NCBI RefSeq assembly: GCF_013415845.1
Contig: NZ_CP058907.1
Span: forward strand, 3,534,001 to 3,598,000
Length of the DNA: 64,000 nt
DNA from: Rhodopseudomonas palustris
GTDB lineage: Bacteria > Pseudomonadota > Alphaproteobacteria > Rhizobiales > Xanthobacteraceae
Direction of reading: 5' to 3'
How positions within the stretch are numbered: the first letter of the stretch is position 1; every line of letters starts with the position of its first letter. The position numbers and the translations under genes are program-made. The notes beneath the pieces were generated by a model, which was not told the origin of the DNA, ran no database searches, and was given only the letters and a program-made list of their open reading frames with translations. Positions 26,436-40,907 of the stretch are shown in pieces.

Positions 26436-26798
26436 TTAGAAGCTCAGGCCGCTCTCGCGGGCCGCATCTGCCAGCGCCTTGACGCGCCCGTGATACAGAT
26501 AGCCGCCGCGGTCGAACACGACTTCCTTGACGCCCTTCTCCACCGCACGCTCGGCAACCAGCTTGCCGACGGCCTTGGCGGCGTCGATGTTCGCGCCGGT
26601 GTTGCCGGCGTCGCGCATCGTCTTCTCCAGCGACGAGGCCGAAGCGAGCGTCTCGCCCTTGGCGTCGTCGATCACCTGGGCATAGATGTGCTTGGACGAG
26701 CGAAACACCGACAGCCGCGGGCGGCCGTTGGCGGTGCGCCGCAGCGCAGTCCGGACCCGGTTGGTGCGCCGGGCATTCGTAACCTTCATCTTCGACAT
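26436..26798 (-). CDS. rplR: 50S ribosomal protein L18
   Basis: 120 residues. The basic N-terminus [21 protein letters not shown] is followed by [20 protein letters not shown] and the end [25 protein letters not shown], all conserved for L18, which with L5 and L25 holds 5S rRNA. It sits 11 bp after rplF and 60 bp before rpsE. Confidence 0.98.
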   Translation of the reverse strand: MSKMKVTNARRTNRVRTALRRTANGRPRLSVFRSSKHIYAQVIDDAKGETLASASSLEKTMRDAGNTGANIDAAKAVGKLVAERAVEKGVKEVVFDRGGYLYHGRVKALADAARESGLSF

Positions 26799-26809
26799 GA
26801 CCGGCTCCG

Positions 26810-27343
26810 TTACTTCTTCTTGCCTTCCTTGCGGAAGATGAATTCGTCGGCGTAACGCACGCCCTTACCCTTATACGGCTCCGGCGGACGGTAGTCGCGG
26901 ATCTCAGCGGCGACCTGGCCGACCTTCTGAGGGTCGATGCCGACGACATTGATCTCGGTCGGCTTCGGCACCGTGATGGTGATGCCTTCCGGGATGTCGT
27001 ACAGCACGTCGTGGCTGTAGCCGAGCGCGAGCTGCAGCTTCTTGCCCTGCATCGCCGCGCGATAGCCGACGCCGGTGATCTCGAGCTTTTTCTCAAAGCC
27101 CTTGGTGACGCCTTCCACCAGATTCGCGATCTGAGCGCGAGCCGTCCCGTACAGCGCACGGGCACGATTGGTCTCGTGCCGCGGCGCCACCTTGACCGCA
27201 CCGTCCTCGAACTTCACGTCGACGTCGTCGTGCACGACGAACTGAAGCTGGCCCTTCGGCCCCTTCATCTTGACGGTCTGTCCCTCGACGGTCGCCGTCA
27301 CCCCAGACGGGACCGTGACGGGCTTCTTGCCAACGCGTGACAT
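26810..27343 (-). CDS. rplF: 50S ribosomal protein L6
   Basis: 177 residues, normal length. [33 protein letters not shown] opens the first of the two tandem L6 domains. [21 protein letters not shown] and the C-terminal signature [25 protein letters not shown] are diagnostic. It follows rpsH after 112 bp, a rather large gap within the spc operon that shows no gene. Confidence 0.98.
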   Translation of the reverse strand: MSRVGKKPVTVPSGVTATVEGQTVKMKGPKGQLQFVVHDDVDVKFEDGAVKVAPRHETNRARALYGTARAQIANLVEGVTKGFEKKLEITGVGYRAAMQGKKLQLALGYSHDVLYDIPEGITITVPKPTEINVVGIDPQKVGQVAAEIRDYRPPEPYKGKGVRYADEFIFRKEGKKK

Positions 27344-27455
27344 GGTCGATCCTTCTTAACCCTGCATCCTCCGGCGAATTCACGCCCGGGACGATGCGAC
27401 AATTTCCGCTCTTTCGCGCGCCCGGGCCGGACTGTCCGGCCGTTCGCGCTTTCGA

Positions 27456-27854
27456 TTAGAACACCGTGAACAGAACCTCGCCGCCGACATTGGCGTCGCG
27501 GGCGTCGTGATCGGCCATGATCCCCTTCGGGGTCGACAGCACCGAAATGCCGAGGCCGTTGTTGACGCGCGGCAAGTTCTTCACCGAGGCATAGACCCGG
27601 CGGCCCGGGCGCGACACGCGCTCGATCTCGCGGATCACCGGTTCGCCGTCGAAATACTTCAGCTCGATCTCGAGCTCGCTGCGGCCCGACGGATGCTCGA
27701 CGGTGGCGTAGCCGCGGATGTAGCCCTCGGCCTTCAGCACGTCGAGAACGTTGGCGCGCATCTTGGAGCCCGGGGTCGAAACCTTGGACTTGGAGCGCAT
27801 CTGCGCGTTGCGGATGCGGGTGATGAGATCGCTGATCGGATCGTGCGTAGACAT
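27456..27854 (-). CDS. rpsH: 30S ribosomal protein S8
   Basis: 132 residues beginning [44 protein letters not shown]. The C-terminal block [51 protein letters not shown] is the S8 signature that contacts helix 21 of 16S rRNA. In E. coli S8 also represses the spc operon at rplE; whether the site is kept here was not tested. Confidence 0.98.
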   Translation of the reverse strand: MSTHDPISDLITRIRNAQMRSKSKVSTPGSKMRANVLDVLKAEGYIRGYATVEHPSGRSELEIELKYFDGEPVIREIERVSRPGRRVYASVKNLPRVNNGLGISVLSTPKGIMADHDARDANVGGEVLFTVF

Positions 27855-27869
27855 CTGACGACCCTCCCC

Positions 27870-28175
27870 TTACCAGCTCGACTTCACGAGGCCCGGAACC
27901 AGGCCGCGCGAACCGAGATCGCGGATCGCGATACGGCTCAGCTTGTTGAGACGATAGACCGAACGCGGACGGCCGGTGAGGTCGCAGCGGTTGCGGATCC
28001 GAGTCGCCGACGAATTACGCGGCATCTCGGCGAGCTTCAGCGTCGCCGCGAAGCGCTCTTCCATCGGCTTTGACTTGTCGGCGATGATGGCCTTCAGACG
28101 CGCGCGCTTCGGCGCAGCGTTCTTGGTCATCTTCTTCCGGCGGTTGTTCTTCTCGATCGCACTCTTCTTTGCCAT
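27870..28175 (-). CDS. rpsN: 30S ribosomal protein S14
   Basis: 101 residues from the ATG at 28175 ([19 protein letters not shown]). This is the long zinc-free form: the CxxC pairs of the short S14 are absent, and only one Cys occurs in [42 protein letters not shown]. The sequence is typical of alphaproteobacteria. It lies 43 bp after rplE and 15 bp before rpsH. Confidence 0.98.
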   Translation of the reverse strand: MAKKSAIEKNNRRKKMTKNAAPKRARLKAIIADKSKPMEERFAATLKLAEMPRNSSATRIRNRCDLTGRPRSVYRLNKLSRIAIRDLGSRGLVPGLVKSSW

Positions 28176-28218
28176 ATCAGGCTCCTGGGTTTCCGCGTTT
28201 GAGAGGCTTTTCAGCGTC

Positions 28219-28768
<550 letters not shown>

Positions 28769-28776
<8 letters not shown>

Positions 28777-29083
28777 CGATCTCTGCTCCCGAACGCTTGG
28801 CAACGCGGACCTTCTTGCCGTCCGCGAGAATCTTGAATCCGACGCGGGTCGGCTTGCCGTCCTTGCCGACGATCGCGATGTTCGACAGGTCGATCGGCGC
28901 CTCTTTCGAGATGATGCCGCCTTCCTGGGTCTGCGTCTGCTTCTGGTGACGCTTGACCACGTTGATGCCGCGAACCAGCGCCTTGCCGGCGTCCGGACGG
29001 ACCTCGAACACCTCGCCGGTGCGGCCCTTGTCGCGACCGCTCAGCACGATCACCTTGTCACCCTTACGGATCTTGGCGGCCAT
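28769..29083 (-). CDS. rplX: 50S ribosomal protein L24
   Basis: 104 residues from the ATG at 29083, which overlaps the rplN stop as TGATG. The KOW motif is seen in [25 protein letters not shown], followed by [34 protein letters not shown]24 initiates assembly at the 5' end of 23S rRNA. Confidence 0.97.
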
Positions 29084-29451
29084 CACAGCACCTCCGGCGC
29101 CAGCGAAATGATCTTCATGTGGTTCTTCGCACGCAGCTCGCGCGGCACCGGCCCAAAGATACGGGTGCCAATCGGCTCGGACTGATTGTTGATCAGAACG
29201 GCGGCGTTGCGGTCGAAGCGAATGACGGAGCCGTCAGCGCGGCGGATGTCCTTGCGGACACGGACCACCACGGCCTTCATCACGTCACCCTTCTTCACCT
29301 TGCCCCGCGGAATCGCTTCCTTGATCGAGACCACAATGACGTCACCCACGGTCGCATACCGGCGCTTGGATCCCCCAATCACCTTGATGCACATCACACG
29401 GCGTGCGCCTGAATTGTCGGCCACGTCGAGGTTGGTCTGCATCTGAATCAT
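29083..29451 (-). CDS. rplN: 50S ribosomal protein L14
   Basis: 122 residues beginning [57 protein letters not shown], the textbook L14 sequence. It contributes to intersubunit bridge B8. First gene of the spc part, 63 bp after rpsQ, with one shared base with rplX. Confidence 0.99.
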   Translation of the reverse strand: MIQMQTNLDVADNSGARRVMCIKVIGGSKRRYATVGDVIVVSIKEAIPRGKVKKGDVMKAVVVRVRKDIRRADGSVIRFDRNAAVLINNQSEPIGTRIFGPVPRELRAKNHMKIISLAPEVL

Positions 29452-29514
29452 TGATGCACCTCGTCCTCTCTCTGCTGCGCTATTCGCGCGCTAAACTGAT
29501 GCGCAAATGCGCGC

Positions 29515-29763
29515 TTAGGCGGTCTTCTTCGGTTCGCCCCGGACGACGGTCCAGCGCTTCAACTTGGAGATCGGCTTGCTCTCTTCAATCCACACCATGT
29601 CGCCCGGCTTGAACTGGTTGTTCTCGTCGTGCGCGTGGTAGTTCTTCGAGCGCCGGATGGTCTTCTTGTAGATCGGGTGAGTGAAGCGGCGGTCGACGCG
29701 CACCACGATCGTCTTTGCTTGCTTGTCGCTGACGACCACGCCCTGCAGGGTCCTCTTCGGCAT
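29515..29763 (-). CDS. rpsQ: 30S ribosomal protein S17
   Basis: 82 residues: [71 protein letters not shown], the OB-fold S17. Last gene of the S10 part of the block, 12 bp after rpmC. Confidence 0.98.
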   Translation of the reverse strand: MPKRTLQGVVVSDKQAKTIVVRVDRRFTHPIYKKTIRRSKNYHAHDENNQFKPGDMVWIEESKPISKLKRWTVVRGEPKKTA

Positions 29764-29775
29764 GTCTAAAGGTCC

Positions 29776-29985
29776 TTACTTCGTCTTGCCGGCGCGCTTC
29801 TGCGCGGCGATGGTCTTGATGCGAGCGATGTCGCGGCGAGCCTCGCGCAGCCGAGAGGTGTTCTCGAGCTGACCAGTGGCGCGCTGGAAGCGCAGGTTAA
29901 AGCGTTCCTTCTTGAGCGACAGAATCGCGTCGTCCATCTGGTCTTCGCTCATCGCACGGATGTCGGCGGTCTTCATCTCAGCCAT
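29776..29985 (-). CDS. rpmC: 50S ribosomal protein L29
   Basis: 69 residues, two-helix hairpin: [59 protein letters not shown]. Lies at the polypeptide exit near L23. Five bases after the rplP stop. Confidence 0.98.
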
Positions 29986-29990
29986 GAGGA

Positions 29991-30404
29991 TTACTCCGCG
30001 ATACGCGCGACGAAGCGCGTCTTGATCGGCAGCTTGGCGGCGGCCAGGGTCAGCGCCTCACGAGCGATCTGCTGGTTGACGCCGTCGATCTCGAACATCA
30101 CCCGGCCCGGCTTGACGCGCGCCACCCACAATTCCGGCGAACCCTTGCCGGAGCCCATGCGGACTTCGGCCGGCTTCTTCGACACCGGAAGATCGGGGAA
30201 CACGCGGATCCAGACACGGCCGGCGCGCTTCATGTGACGGGTCAGCGCACGACGGGCGGCTTCGATCTGACGCGCGGTGATCCGCTCCGGCTCCATCGCC
30301 TTCAGGCCGAACTGGCCGAAAGCCAGGGTCGCGCCCGAGGACGCAACGCCGTGAATGCGGCCCTTGTGCGCCTTACGGAACTTGGTTCTCTTTGGTTGCA
30401 TCAT
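29991..30404 (-). CDS. rplP: 50S ribosomal protein L16
   Basis: 137 residues beginning [67 protein letters not shown]. The [24 protein letters not shown] block near the active site includes the Arg that is beta-hydroxylated in E. coli. Thirty-two bases after rpsC. Confidence 0.98.
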
Positions 30405-30436
30405 GGCTTTACGCCCTCAATTCGAAATCTGCGCGA

Positions 30437-31144
30437 TCAGGCGGCGTCGCGGCGCGGACGGGACGAACCGCCACCATCGCCTTCGGCCATGCGCTTGTCC
30501 TGGGCCATCGGATCGTGCTCGAGGATCTCGCCCTTGAAGATCCAAACCTTGACGCCGCAGGTGCCGAAGGTCGTGAACGCGGTCGCGACGCCGTAGTCGA
30601 TGTCGGCGCGCAGGGTGTGCAGCGGCACGCGGCCTTCGCGGTACCACTCCATGCGGGCGATTTCGGCGCCACCGAGGCGGCCCGAGCAGTTGATGCGGAT
30701 GCCTTCGGCGCCGAGACGCATCGCCGACTGCACCGCCCGCTTCATCGCGCGGCGGAACGCAACGCGGCGCTCCAGCTGCTGCGCGATCGACTCGGCGACC
30801 AGGGTCGCGTCGAGCTCGGGCTTGCGGATTTCGACGATGTTGATCACCACGTCCGACGACGTGATGTCGGCGACCTTCTTACGCAGCTTGTCGATGTCGG
30901 CGCCCTTCTTGCCGATCACGACACCGGGACGCGCCGAGTGGATCGTCACGCGGCACTTCTTGTGCGGGCGCTCGATCACGATACGCGCGACCGCCGCCTG
31001 CTTCAGTTCCTTGTGCAGGATCTCGCGGATCTTGACGTCCTCGTGCAGCAGCTTGCCGTACTCGTTCTTGCCGGCGAACCAACGGGAATCCCACGTCCGG
31101 TTGATACCCAGCCGCAGCCCGATCGGATTGATCTTTTGACCCAT
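30437..31144 (-). CDS. rpsC: 30S ribosomal protein S3
   Basis: 235 residues. [33 protein letters not shown] is the conserved start; the KH domain includes [23 protein letters not shown], and [18 protein letters not shown] sequence follows in the second domain. The C-terminus [16 protein letters not shown] is a short basic tail. S3 lines the mRNA entry channel. Confidence 0.99.
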   Translation of the reverse strand: MGQKINPIGLRLGINRTWDSRWFAGKNEYGKLLHEDVKIREILHKELKQAAVARIVIERPHKKCRVTIHSARPGVVIGKKGADIDKLRKKVADITSSDVVINIVEIRKPELDATLVAESIAQQLERRVAFRRAMKRAVQSAMRLGAEGIRINCSGRLGGAEIARMEWYREGRVPLHTLRADIDYGVATAFTTFGTCGVKVWIFKGEILEHDPMAQDKRMAEGDGGGSSRPRRDAA

Positions 31145-31166
31145 CGAAAGTCTCCCGCGCCTTCGC

Positions 31167-31550
31167 TTAAGCGCTTGCTTCTTCGACCTGACGAACGACG
31201 ATCGTCAGCTGCGCGAAGGGTTTGAAAATACGGCCCGAGCGACCACGGCCGCGAGGGGTGAAACGCTTCATCACGATGCCCTTGCCGACATGGGCCTCGG
31301 AGACGACCAGCGCATCGACGTCGAGGTCGTGATTGTTCTCGGCGTTGGCGATCGCCGATTCCAGGCACTTCTTGACGTCGACCGCGATCCGCTTGCGCGA
31401 GAACGCGAGGTCGGCGAGAGCCGCCGAGGCCTTGCGGCCACGGATCAGTTGGGCGACCAGGTTGAGCTTCTGCGGAGAGACGCGAAGCATCCTGGCGACA
31501 GCCTTCGCCTCGTTATCAGGCAGGCTACGTTCGCGCTTGGGTTTGCTCAT
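31167..31550 (-). CDS. rplV: 50S ribosomal protein L22
   Basis: 127 residues. [59 protein letters not shown] and the extended loop [26 protein letters not shown], which lines the exit tunnel, are intact without the deletions known from macrolide-resistant mutants. Confidence 0.98.
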   Translation of the reverse strand: MSKPKRERSLPDNEAKAVARMLRVSPQKLNLVAQLIRGRKASAALADLAFSRKRIAVDVKKCLESAIANAENNHDLDVDALVVSEAHVGKGIVMKRFTPRGRGRSGRIFKPFAQLTIVVRQVEEASA

Positions 31551-31560
31551 CGTCTCGTCC

Positions 31561-31839
31561 TCAACCCTTCTTCGACTTCTTGTCGCCGGCGTGGCCGTGG
31601 AAAGTGCGGGTCGGCGAGAACTCGCCGAACTTGTGACCCACCATTTCCTCGTTCACCGACACCGGGACGTGCTTCTGGCCGTTGTAGACGCCGAAGGTCA
31701 GGCCGACAAACTGCGGCAGGATGGTCGAGCGACGGCTCCAGATCTTGATCACGTCGTGACGGCCCGACGCGCGCGCGGCATCGGCCTTCTTCAGCAGCGA
31801 GGCCTCGACGAACGGGCCCTTCCAGACTGAGCGAACCAT
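31561..31839 (-). CDS. rpsS: 30S ribosomal protein S19
   Basis: 92 residues: [92 protein letters not shown], the complete S19. Located in the head of the small subunit. Gaps of 11 and 10 bases to rplB and rplV. Confidence 0.99.
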
Positions 31840-31850
31840 GTCCGGCTTCC

Positions 31851-32687
<837 letters not shown>

Positions 32688-32700
32688 GGTCGGTCCCGCC

Positions 32701-33000
32701 TCACAGTCCGGTGGTGACGTCGATGCGGTGGCCTTCTTCCAAGGTCACGACCGCACGCTTGACGTCCGACTGCGTGCCGAAGGTGCCGCGGAAGGCCTTG
32801 GTCTTGCCCTTGCGCACCAGCGTGTTCACGCTCTTCACCTTGACGTCGAACAGCTTTTCGACGGCTTCTTTGATTTGCGGCTTGGTCGCGCCGCCCTGCA
32901 CCTTGAACACGACCTTGTTGTGTTCGGACGCCATCGTGGACTTTTCAGTCACGACCGGCGCAACGATCACGTCGTAATGGCGCGGATCGATGGATTTCAT
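32701..33000 (-). CDS. rplW: 50S ribosomal protein L23
   Basis: 99 residues. [63 protein letters not shown] is the L23 fold at the tunnel exit, docking site for trigger factor and SRP. Its start overlaps the rplD stop by four bases, so coupling with L4 is expected. Confidence 0.98.
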   Translation of the reverse strand: MKSIDPRHYDVIVAPVVTEKSTMASEHNKVVFKVQGGATKPQIKEAVEKLFDVKVKSVNTLVRKGKTKAFRGTFGTQSDVKRAVVTLEEGHRIDVTTGL

Positions 33001-33617
33001 TTGAAGCGCGCCTCCAACGCATCGACCGCCGCCTTGGTCAGCACCAGCTTCTTGCGGCGCAGAATGTCATAGACGTTGATGCCCTGAACCGGCAGCACGT
33101 CGATGTTCGGGATGTTGCGGGCCGCCGCGGCGAAACCGTTGTTCACCTCGGCACCGTCGATGATCAGCGCGCTCTCGAGGCCGAGGCCCGAGAAGTGACC
33201 GACCAGCGTCTTGGTCTTGGCGGCTTCGAGCTCGGCCTTGTCGAGCACGATCAGACCGCCGCCCTTGGCCTTGGCCGAGAGCGCATGACGCAGCGCCAGG
33301 ACACGCACCTTCTTCGGGAGGTCGATGGCGTGCGAACGCACCACCGGGCCGAAGGCGCGACCGCCGCCACGGAACTGCGGAACCCGCTGAGAACCGTGAC
33401 GAGCACCACCGGTGCCCTTCTGCTTGTACATCTTCTTGCCGGTGCGCCAAACTTCAGCGCGGCCCTTGGCCTTGTGGGTGCCGGCCTGCCGCTTGGCGAG
33501 CTGCCAGATCACACAACGCTGAATGATGTCAGAGCGCGGCTCCAGACCGAAGATCTCGTCGGAGAGCTGGACCGAACCGGCTTCCTTACCCTCGAGGGTG
33601 GTGACTTTCAGTTCCAT
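32997..33617 (-). CDS. rplD: 50S ribosomal protein L4
   Basis: 206 residues from the ATG at 33617 ([32 protein letters not shown]), one base after the rplC stop. The extended loop [35 protein letters not shown] reaches the exit tunnel and has the wild-type Lys/Arg residues. In E. coli L4 represses the S10 operon. No equivalent leader was examined here. Confidence 0.98.
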   Translation of the reverse strand: MELKVTTLEGKEAGSVQLSDEIFGLEPRSDIIQRCVIWQLAKRQAGTHKAKGRAEVWRTGKKMYKQKGTGGARHGSQRVPQFRGGGRAFGPVVRSHAIDLPKKVRVLALRHALSAKAKGGGLIVLDKAELEAAKTKTLVGHFSGLGLESALIIDGAEVNNGFAAAARNIPNIDVLPVQGINVYDILRRKKLVLTKAAVDALEARFK

Positions 33618-33618
33618 C

Positions 33619-34344
33619 TCACGCACCTTCCTGCTCGGCAGCCGGCGCTTCCGCAGCCGCATCGCCATTGGCGAGCCGGAACTTGCCCGGCTTCGGCGCA
33701 TCCGCCGGCAGCGCCTTCTTCACCGCGTCACGCACGCGGATCCAGCCCCCCTTGGTGCCGGGCACCGCGCCCTCGACCAGGATCAGCCCGCGCTCGACGT
33801 CGGTCTGCACCACCCGCAGGTTCAGCGTGGTGACGCGATCGACGCCCATGTGGCCCGGCATCTTCTTGTTCTTGAAGGTCTTGCCGGGGTCCTGACGACC
33901 ACCGGTCGAACCGATCGAGCGGTGCGACACCGACACGCCGTGCGTGGCGCGCAGACCGCCGAAGTTCCAGCGCTTCATACCGCCGGCGAAGCCCTTACCG
34001 GTCGAAGTGCCGGTGACGTCGACGAACTGGCCGACGACGAAGTGATCGGCCTGGATCTCGGCGCCGACCGGGAGCAGCGCATCCTCAGAAACGCGGAACT
34101 CCTCGACCTTACGCTTCGGCTCGACCTTGGCGGCGGCAAACTGACCGCGCTCGGCCTTCGGCATATAAACCGTCTTGCGCGAGCCGGAGCCGACCTGCAG
34201 CGCCACGTAGCCGTTCTTCTCTTTGGTGCGGTGGCCCAACACCTGGCAATTGCCAAGCTTCAGCACGGTCACAGGGATATGCTCGCCGGCCTCTGTAAAG
34301 ACCCGCGTCATCCCGACCTTCTGTGCGATCACTCCGGAGCGCAT
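33619..34344 (-). CDS. rplC: 50S ribosomal protein L3
   Basis: 241 residues. [30 protein letters not shown] is the family start. [52 protein letters not shown] includes the loop near the peptidyl transferase centre with the Gln that is methylated by PrmB in E. coli. A C-terminal Ala/Glu tail ([14 protein letters not shown]) extends the protein beyond the usual 210 or so residues, as in other Rhizobiales. Confidence 0.98.
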   Translation of the reverse strand: MRSGVIAQKVGMTRVFTEAGEHIPVTVLKLGNCQVLGHRTKEKNGYVALQVGSGSRKTVYMPKAERGQFAAAKVEPKRKVEEFRVSEDALLPVGAEIQADHFVVGQFVDVTGTSTGKGFAGGMKRWNFGGLRATHGVSVSHRSIGSTGGRQDPGKTFKNKKMPGHMGVDRVTTLNLRVVQTDVERGLILVEGAVPGTKGGWIRVRDAVKKALPADAPKPGKFRLANGDAAAEAPAAEQEGA

Positions 34345-34394
34345 CGGCGTGCTTCCTGTTCTTTCTGTCCGTTCGATAACCGGACGTTACAATC

Positions 34395-34703
34395 TCAGAG
34401 CTTGATTTCGACGTCGACGCCGGCGGCCAGGTCGAGCTTCATCAGAGCATCGACGGTCTGCGGGGTCGGGTCGACGATGTCGAGCAGGCGCTTGTGAGTG
34501 CGCATCTCGAACTGCTCGCGGCTCTTCTTGTCGACGTGCGGCGAACGGTTGACGGTGAACTTCTCGATCCGGGTCGGCAGCGGGATCGGCCCACGCACCT
34601 GCGCACCGGTTCGCTTCGCGGTGTTGACGATCTCACGGGTCGACGTATCGAGAATCCGATGGTCGAACGCCTTGAGGCGAATGCGAATATTCTGGCCGTT
34701 CAT
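34395..34703 (-). CDS. rpsJ: 30S ribosomal protein S10 / NusE
   Basis: 102 residues: [102 protein letters not shown]. The full S10/NusE sequence, which also takes part in NusB-NusG antitermination. First gene of the S10 part, 87 bp after tuf. Confidence 0.99.
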
Positions 34704-34726
34704 TGCCGTATTCTTTCTTTCGTGTC

Positions 34727-34780
34727 GCGAATGGTGAGTAGTGAGCAGCGGACGGACACCGTCCGCCGCCCTCTATTCGC
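34727..34780. repeat. nested hairpin between tuf and rpsJ
   Basis: Inner stem gcggacgg-aca-ccgtccgc (34748-34766) and outer arms gcgaat / attcgc (34727-34732, 34775-34780). No T tract follows on the minus strand, so it is not a good terminator. The outer gaat/attcgc sequence resembles the repeat in the rpsM-rpsK gap. Confidence 0.55.
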
Positions 34781-34790
34781 TATTCCCCGC

Positions 34791-35981
<1,191 letters not shown>

Positions 35982-36019
35982 TGCTCTCTCCGTTCAGTCG
36001 CGGCTTACACCTGCGACAA

Positions 36020-38092
<2,073 letters not shown>

Positions 38093-38122
38093 AGCGTCTT
38101 CCTTGATTCCGTTGCTTTGCCG

Positions 38123-38608
<486 letters not shown>

Positions 38609-38980
38609 TTACTTCGGACGCTTCGCGCCGTACTTCGAACGGCGCTGCTTACGGTTCTTGACGCCCTGGGTATCGAGGACGCCGCGGAGGATGTGGTAGC
38701 GCACGCCCGGCAAGTCCTTGACGCGGCCGCCGCGGATCATGACCACCGAGTGCTCCTGCAGGTTGTGACCCTCACCCGGAATGTAACCGATGACCTCGAA
38801 GCCATTGGTCAGGCGCACCTTGGCGACCTTACGCAGCGCCGAGTTCGGCTTCTTCGGCGTCGTGGTGTAGACGCGAGTGCACACGCCGCGCTTCTGCGGC
38901 GATTGCTGCAGCGCCGGAACCTTCTTGCGCGACTTCTGCACCACGCGCGGATTTGCGATCAGCTGGTTGATCGTCGGCAT
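38609..38980 (-). CDS. rpsL: 30S ribosomal protein S12
   Basis: 123 residues from the ATG at 38980 ([12 protein letters not shown]); a longer frame would begin 51 bases earlier without family support. [20 protein letters not shown] has the wild-type Lys (E. coli K42) and [17 protein letters not shown] the wild-type second Lys (E. coli K87), so no streptomycin-resistance substitution is seen. First gene of the str operon. Confidence 0.98.
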   Translation of the reverse strand: MPTINQLIANPRVVQKSRKKVPALQQSPQKRGVCTRVYTTTPKKPNSALRKVAKVRLTNGFEVIGYIPGEGHNLQEHSVVMIRGGRVKDLPGVRYHILRGVLDTQGVKNRKQRRSKYGAKRPK

Positions 38981-39391
38981 CTTCGCCTTCACCCTCAAGC
39001 TTCGCGCGAAACCGGTCAGTCGGTTTCGCAAATTCGTTCGGAGCTACCCGCCCCAGCGGCCGCCCTACCCGACCAGACCACTCGTCCGATCACGCAAAGC
39101 GAAATCGCGCCAGCCGCCCATCGCTGAGCGGAAAGCGCTTCCACGCAACAGAGGACCGCAGCAAAGACCGGGCAGCTTCCGCTGACCGGTTCCTACCGAG
39201 GTCATGCTTCCAAAACCGTCCTTACCGAGAAAGAGCTCGAAAGAACGCTAAATGTCCTGGCATTGCCTGGCTTATGTCGACAGCGTTTGAGCGACTTACA
39301 TCGAGGGTGGTGCCCGTAAGTCCTTGAAAGGACGGCCCGGGTAGTCCGTTCCGACGTTGGCGACGCTCACCGCCTGTCTTGAAGTGGGCGG
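38981..39391 (-). promoter_or_regulatory. long 5' leader of the str operon
   Basis: About 400 nt between the candidate promoter and rpsL without a convincing gene. On the minus strand several GC-rich inverted stretches occur (for example ggacggcccggg...ccgttcc region near 39330-39350). It could hold a regulatory structure, but none was identified. Confidence 0.4.
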
Positions 39392-39420
39392 GTTGTATCG
39401 GCGGACCTATCCTAAGTCAA
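39392..39420 (-). promoter_or_regulatory. candidate sigma-70-type promoter of the str operon
   Basis: On the minus strand TTGACT (39415-39420), 17 bases, TACAAC (39392-39397). Both hexamers are close to the housekeeping consensus used in alphaproteobacteria and the spacing is ideal. It lies upstream of rpsL with no gene between. Confidence 0.55.
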
Positions 39421-39843
39421 GGCAAAACCGCTGCCAGATGACGGTTCGGCGACGACTTTCGACTCCCTCCCCGACCGACGTGTAATGCCGATGAAATGGG
39501 GCGTTGTTGCGTCTCGCCCGGACCACGCCAGAGATCCGATTTCGCCCTCGGATGGTGGTTCAGGCCGGGCGAATTCCGCCCTCGCGGGACGCGATTCATA
39601 GAATCGTGAGGTGTCCCCGGAGCGAATCCGGAGCGACTCGGCGGTAGATTCTCACGCGGCGGCGTCTCGATTCGGCACAGCGGTCTGCCGGTCAGCTCCG
39701 ATTGCGCTGAGCTGGTATTTTGGTAGCGCCCCGAGCCCTACCGGATCTGCCCGGTGGTCGAGGCCGCATTTTACCGCACACGACTGGCGACCGGGCGATC
39801 CACAGACCGGCCGACGATCGCGATTGCCCTCGGAGGCGGCACT
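39421..39843. other. intergenic region between the divergent str operon and exported-protein gene
   Basis: Roughly 420 bp. Short open frames on both strands have no recognisable content. It should contain the promoter of the plus-strand gene at 39844; I could not single it out. Confidence 0.5.
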
Positions 39844-40830
39844 ATGGCTAACTGGCTCGACACGGTGCCACGTACGGCCGGCCGCAAGGTGCGTTGGAAT
39901 CAGATGGCGGGTTCGGGACGAGATCGGTCTATCCCGCAGCCGCGGTACCGAACGGCGACGGTCGCCGTGGCCGCCGTCTCGCTTCAGCTTCTCGCCGTCC
40001 CGGCCTTTTCGGCCGATAAGGATGACGACGACGAGGCGCCGGCCCAGACCTACCCGAACATCTACCTCGACTTCCGCACCAGCTACGGCCGCACCCCGGC
40101 CGGGTCGCTGTCGATCGGCTTTGCGAGCCCGACCGTCGCGGTGCTGTCCCGGCTCCGGGAACTGGCGGCATTGCCGCCGCTGCAGGCGCCGACGCTGCCG
40201 GCCAGCCAAACTGTCGAACTCGACGTCCCACTGACCATCGACGTCAACGATCGCGTCTCGCTGTATGGCGGCTTCAGCACCACCACCAGCAACAGCGGCC
40301 CGGGCTGGAGCTCGGTCGACATCACCAGCTGGAACGTCGGCGTCCAGGCCGACATCTATCGCCAGGATGGCGGATCGCTGCCGACGCTGACACTGCAGAC
40401 CACCCTCACCCGCTCGGTGCCGAGCGGACCGCTCGCCACCACTTCGTTCAACACCATCCTGGAGGCGTCCTACGCATTCGACGCCGACGAGACCCGCGGC
40501 GTCCTCGCCGGCGTGCAGTACACCACCACGGCGATCGACGCCGACCGCGCCGCGATCCATCCGAACACGGTCGGCTGGCTCGGCGGCTATTACCAGTGGG
40601 ACAACAACTGGAAGCTGACCGGCCGCGCTGGCCTGCAGTCGTTCGGCGGCGCCGAGCTGCTACGCTTCACGCCGATCGACGCCTTCACCCAGCCGATCCT
40701 GCGGATCGACCTCGACAAGCTCGACGATAACGACAACCGCCTGTTCGGTATCACCGCGCAGGTGGCGTGGACGCCGAAGCCGGCCTATCAGCTCACCGTG
40801 CGGACGCCGCTGTATCTGACGAAGAACTGA
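39844..40830 (+). CDS. exported protein of unknown function, outer-membrane-like
   Basis: 328 residues from the ATG at 39844, chosen because CTCGGAGGCGGCACT places GGAGG seven bases upstream. After a 35-40 residue basic stretch, TATVAVAAVSLQLLAVPAFSA forms a signal segment, unusually far from the start; an ATG at 39904 would give a shorter lead. The mature protein opens with an acidic DKDDDDEAP and then alternates polar and hydrophobic residues with frequent Tyr/Trp/Thr-rich strands (VSLYGGFSTTTSNSG, SWNVGVQADIY, GWLGGYYQWDNNWKLTGRAG, QLTVRTPLYLTKN), which suggests a small beta-barrel. I do not recognise the family. Confidence 0.75.
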   Translation: MANWLDTVPRTAGRKVRWNQMAGSGRDRSIPQPRYRTATVAVAAVSLQLLAVPAFSADKDDDDEAPAQTYPNIYLDFRTSYGRTPAGSLSIGFASPTVAVLSRLRELAALPPLQAPTLPASQTVELDVPLTIDVNDRVSLYGGFSTTTSNSGPGWSSVDITSWNVGVQADIYRQDGGSLPTLTLQTTLTRSVPSGPLATTSFNTILEASYAFDADETRGVLAGVQYTTTAIDADRAAIHPNTVGWLGGYYQWDNNWKLTGRAGLQSFGGAELLRFTPIDAFTQPILRIDLDKLDDNDNRLFGITAQVAWTPKPAYQLTVRTPLYLTKN

Positions 40831-40907
40831 GGCGACCCGCGTCGTCGAGCAGGCGCTCGCAGACAGGACGCGGCAGAGACTCCGCGTCTCGAAGCCCGCA
40901 TCCCGCC

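Noticed and set aside
34748..34766. tuf-rpsJ hairpin as an intrinsic terminator
   Set aside because: No T tract follows on the transcribed strand, so it is listed as a hairpin/repeat instead.
38609..38980. Possible streptomycin resistance substitutions in rpsL
   Set aside because: Both critical lysines are present.
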